Shown: positions 33,889 to 34,957 of the stretch, piece after piece
Position numbering within the stretch: the first letter of the stretch is position 1
Layout of the letters: each line of letters begins with the position of its first letter
From: an uncultured Odoribacter sp.
GTDB lineage: Bacteria; Bacteroidota; Bacteroidia; Bacteroidales; Marinifilaceae
NCBI GenBank assembly: GCA_944321145.1
Contig: CALUKF010000033.1
Coordinates: forward strand, 1 to 34,957
Direction of reading: 5' to 3'
Length of the DNA stretch: 34,957 nt
Made by a program: the position numbers and the translations under genes
The notes under the pieces: generated by a model
The model's input: only the letters and a program-made list of their open reading frames with translations
The model's database searches: none
What the model was told of the DNA's origin: nothing

Positions 33889-34957
33889 TTATCTGTTATA
33901 TTTTTTAAAATTCTCTGCCTGTTCAAAAATCTCTTTATATGCTGCATCTATGGCTACAGGCGGATAGCCGTATTCTGTCAAAAGAACAATTAGATTCATC
34001 TTCAGAACAGATTGCGTATCACTGCGAGTTTCCCAATCGACATATTGAGCTTGCTCCTCTACAATCTTTTTGATTTCGGTCGCAAGTTTTAGCATTTTAT
34101 TTTCCGGATATTCAAATTCAAATTGTTTGGAAACAGATTTTAGAATATCATAAAAGGCTTTTTCTTCGTAGCTGATACCCAAATCAAGGAAAGACTTCTT
34201 TTCCTTGTTCAACTCCTTTAACAAGTTTGCCATCTGGTTGGCTACTTCCGTCAACACTTCGTCCGTAAAGATGGTACTGTCCCGGCGATCATTGTATTTG
34301 TCCACCAAGGCATTCAGCCGTTTGGAGAAGTCTACGCCTTTCACCTTGTTCACCTTCTTGAATTCCGTGATAACGGTTTCCAACAAGCGTTCCATCAGTT
34401 TCACCTTGGTGTTAGGCAACTTCAGTTTACCCAAGCGTTCCATATATTCCTCGCTCAACACATCCAGATTTTCCTTGTCGTTACCTATTTGGATGATTTC
34501 CTCTACACCTTCCGATTGAATCGCTTCTTCTATCATCTCGCTGACGCGGCGGTTCATCTGCGAGGCATCCGGTGTGTCACCAATAGTCAACTTATAGATA
34601 ATGGAACGCACACCCGTGAAATAATAGATTTCCTCACGTTCCGCATCACTGATTTCTTCATGGTTGCTACACAGGTTAAAAGCCGATTTCAGTTTCTTGG
34701 CGTGTCCCATAAACAAGTTTTCCTGTTCTTTGGTGCGTTGCATAAACTCAGCTCCTCTGTTCAAGCAGTCCAATTGTTCCAAGGGTGTCCCGGTTGTAAA
34801 CACAGAGTAATCGAATCCGCCGAACATCCGCCGGATAATGTCCAATTCGTCTTTCACCATCGCAACCGATTGCTCAATGCTTTCCACCGAATCCTGATTG
34901 GCATCTCCTTGCGCATACCGCTTCAAAGCCACGTTCATGTTGCTTTTGATGCCGATA
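33889..34957 (-). CDS. hsdR: Type I restriction enzyme HsdR, C-terminal part (cut by the window edge)
   Basis: The frame is open to the window edge; the residues upstream of the internal Met at 34938 read IGIKSN. The 356 visible residues match the C-terminal helical region of type I restriction endonuclease R subunits (DUF3387 type): LKRYAQGDANQDSVESIEQSVAMVKDELDIIRRMF near the start, then GVDFSKRLNALVDKYNDRR and LGISYEEKAFYDIL. HsdR carries the nuclease and DNA translocase of the HsdRMS complex; those domains and any hsdM/hsdS must lie to the right of the window. No frameshift is seen in the visible part. Confidence 0.9.
   Translation of the reverse strand, partial: IGIKSNMNVALKRYAQGDANQDSVESIEQSVAMVKDELDIIRRMFGGFDYSVFTTGTPLEQLDCLNRGAEFMQRTKEQENLFMGHAKKLKSAFNLCSNHEEISDAEREEIYYFTGVRSIIYKLTIGDTPDASQMNRRVSEMIEEAIQSEGVEEIIQIGNDKENLDVLSEEYMERLGKLKLPNTKVKLMERLLETVITEFKKVNKVKGVDFSKRLNALVDKYNDRRDSTIFTDEVLTEVANQMANLLKELNKEKKSFLDLGISYEEKAFYDILKSVSKQFEFEYPENKMLKLATEIKKIVEEQAQYVDWETRSDTQSVLKMNLIVLLTEYGYPPVAIDAAYKEIFEQAENFKKYNR

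Overview
The window looks like a chromosomal segment from a member of the order Bacteroidales (phylum Bacteroidota). The support is a SusC/SusD pair with lipoprotein partners, an ECF sigma/FecR pair, TAnnTTTG-type promoter boxes, a Bacteroidales-style fucose operon, and a PG0541-type protein at the end of an RND efflux operon. Genus cannot be fixed by eye. No rRNA, tRNA, CRISPR array or intact transposon was recognised.

Layout. (1) 1-1694: an AAA+ ATPase with a C-terminal nuclease-like domain (DUF4143 type), preceded by a 33-bp-period tandem array in which each unit carries a promoter-like box. (2) 1710-5480: a secreted alpha/beta hydrolase (minus) divergent from rnr (plus). (3) 5485-5760: a gene-free stretch with a 33-bp-spaced direct repeat and a large nested inverted repeat. 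(4) 5865-15699, all minus: ECF sigma factor, FecR-type anti-sigma factor, SusC with an STN signalling domain, SusD, a DUF4843-type lipoprotein, a PKD-like lipoprotein and a thioredoxin-fold protein. (5) 15829-17879, plus: a TPR protein and a YitT-family membrane protein. (6) 17935-23804, minus: an L-fucose operon read as aquaporin, fucI, fucA, fucK, fucP. (7) 24071-30549, minus: tetR, tolC-type outer membrane factor, membrane fusion protein, RND permease, PG0541-family protein. (8) dnaG (plus), sotB-like sugar exporter (minus), and the C-terminal part of a type I restriction HsdR running off the right edge.

How the parts work together. The sigma/FecR/SusC-STN set is a trans-envelope signalling unit: substrate arrival at SusC/SusD should be relayed through the STN domain to FecR and release the sigma factor. 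The cargo has no glycoside hydrolase, so the substrate is open. The fucose operon encodes proton-coupled uptake, isomerisation, phosphorylation and aldol cleavage to DHAP and L-lactaldehyde; no regulator and no lactaldehyde reductase are in the window. The efflux operon is a complete tripartite pump with its own TetR-type regulator.

Most unusual items: the promoter-like tandem array before the ATPase, the nested hairpin after rnr, the base-composition break inside susC, the fusion of a water-channel gene to the fucose operon, and the Gln in place of a metal-binding His in FucA.
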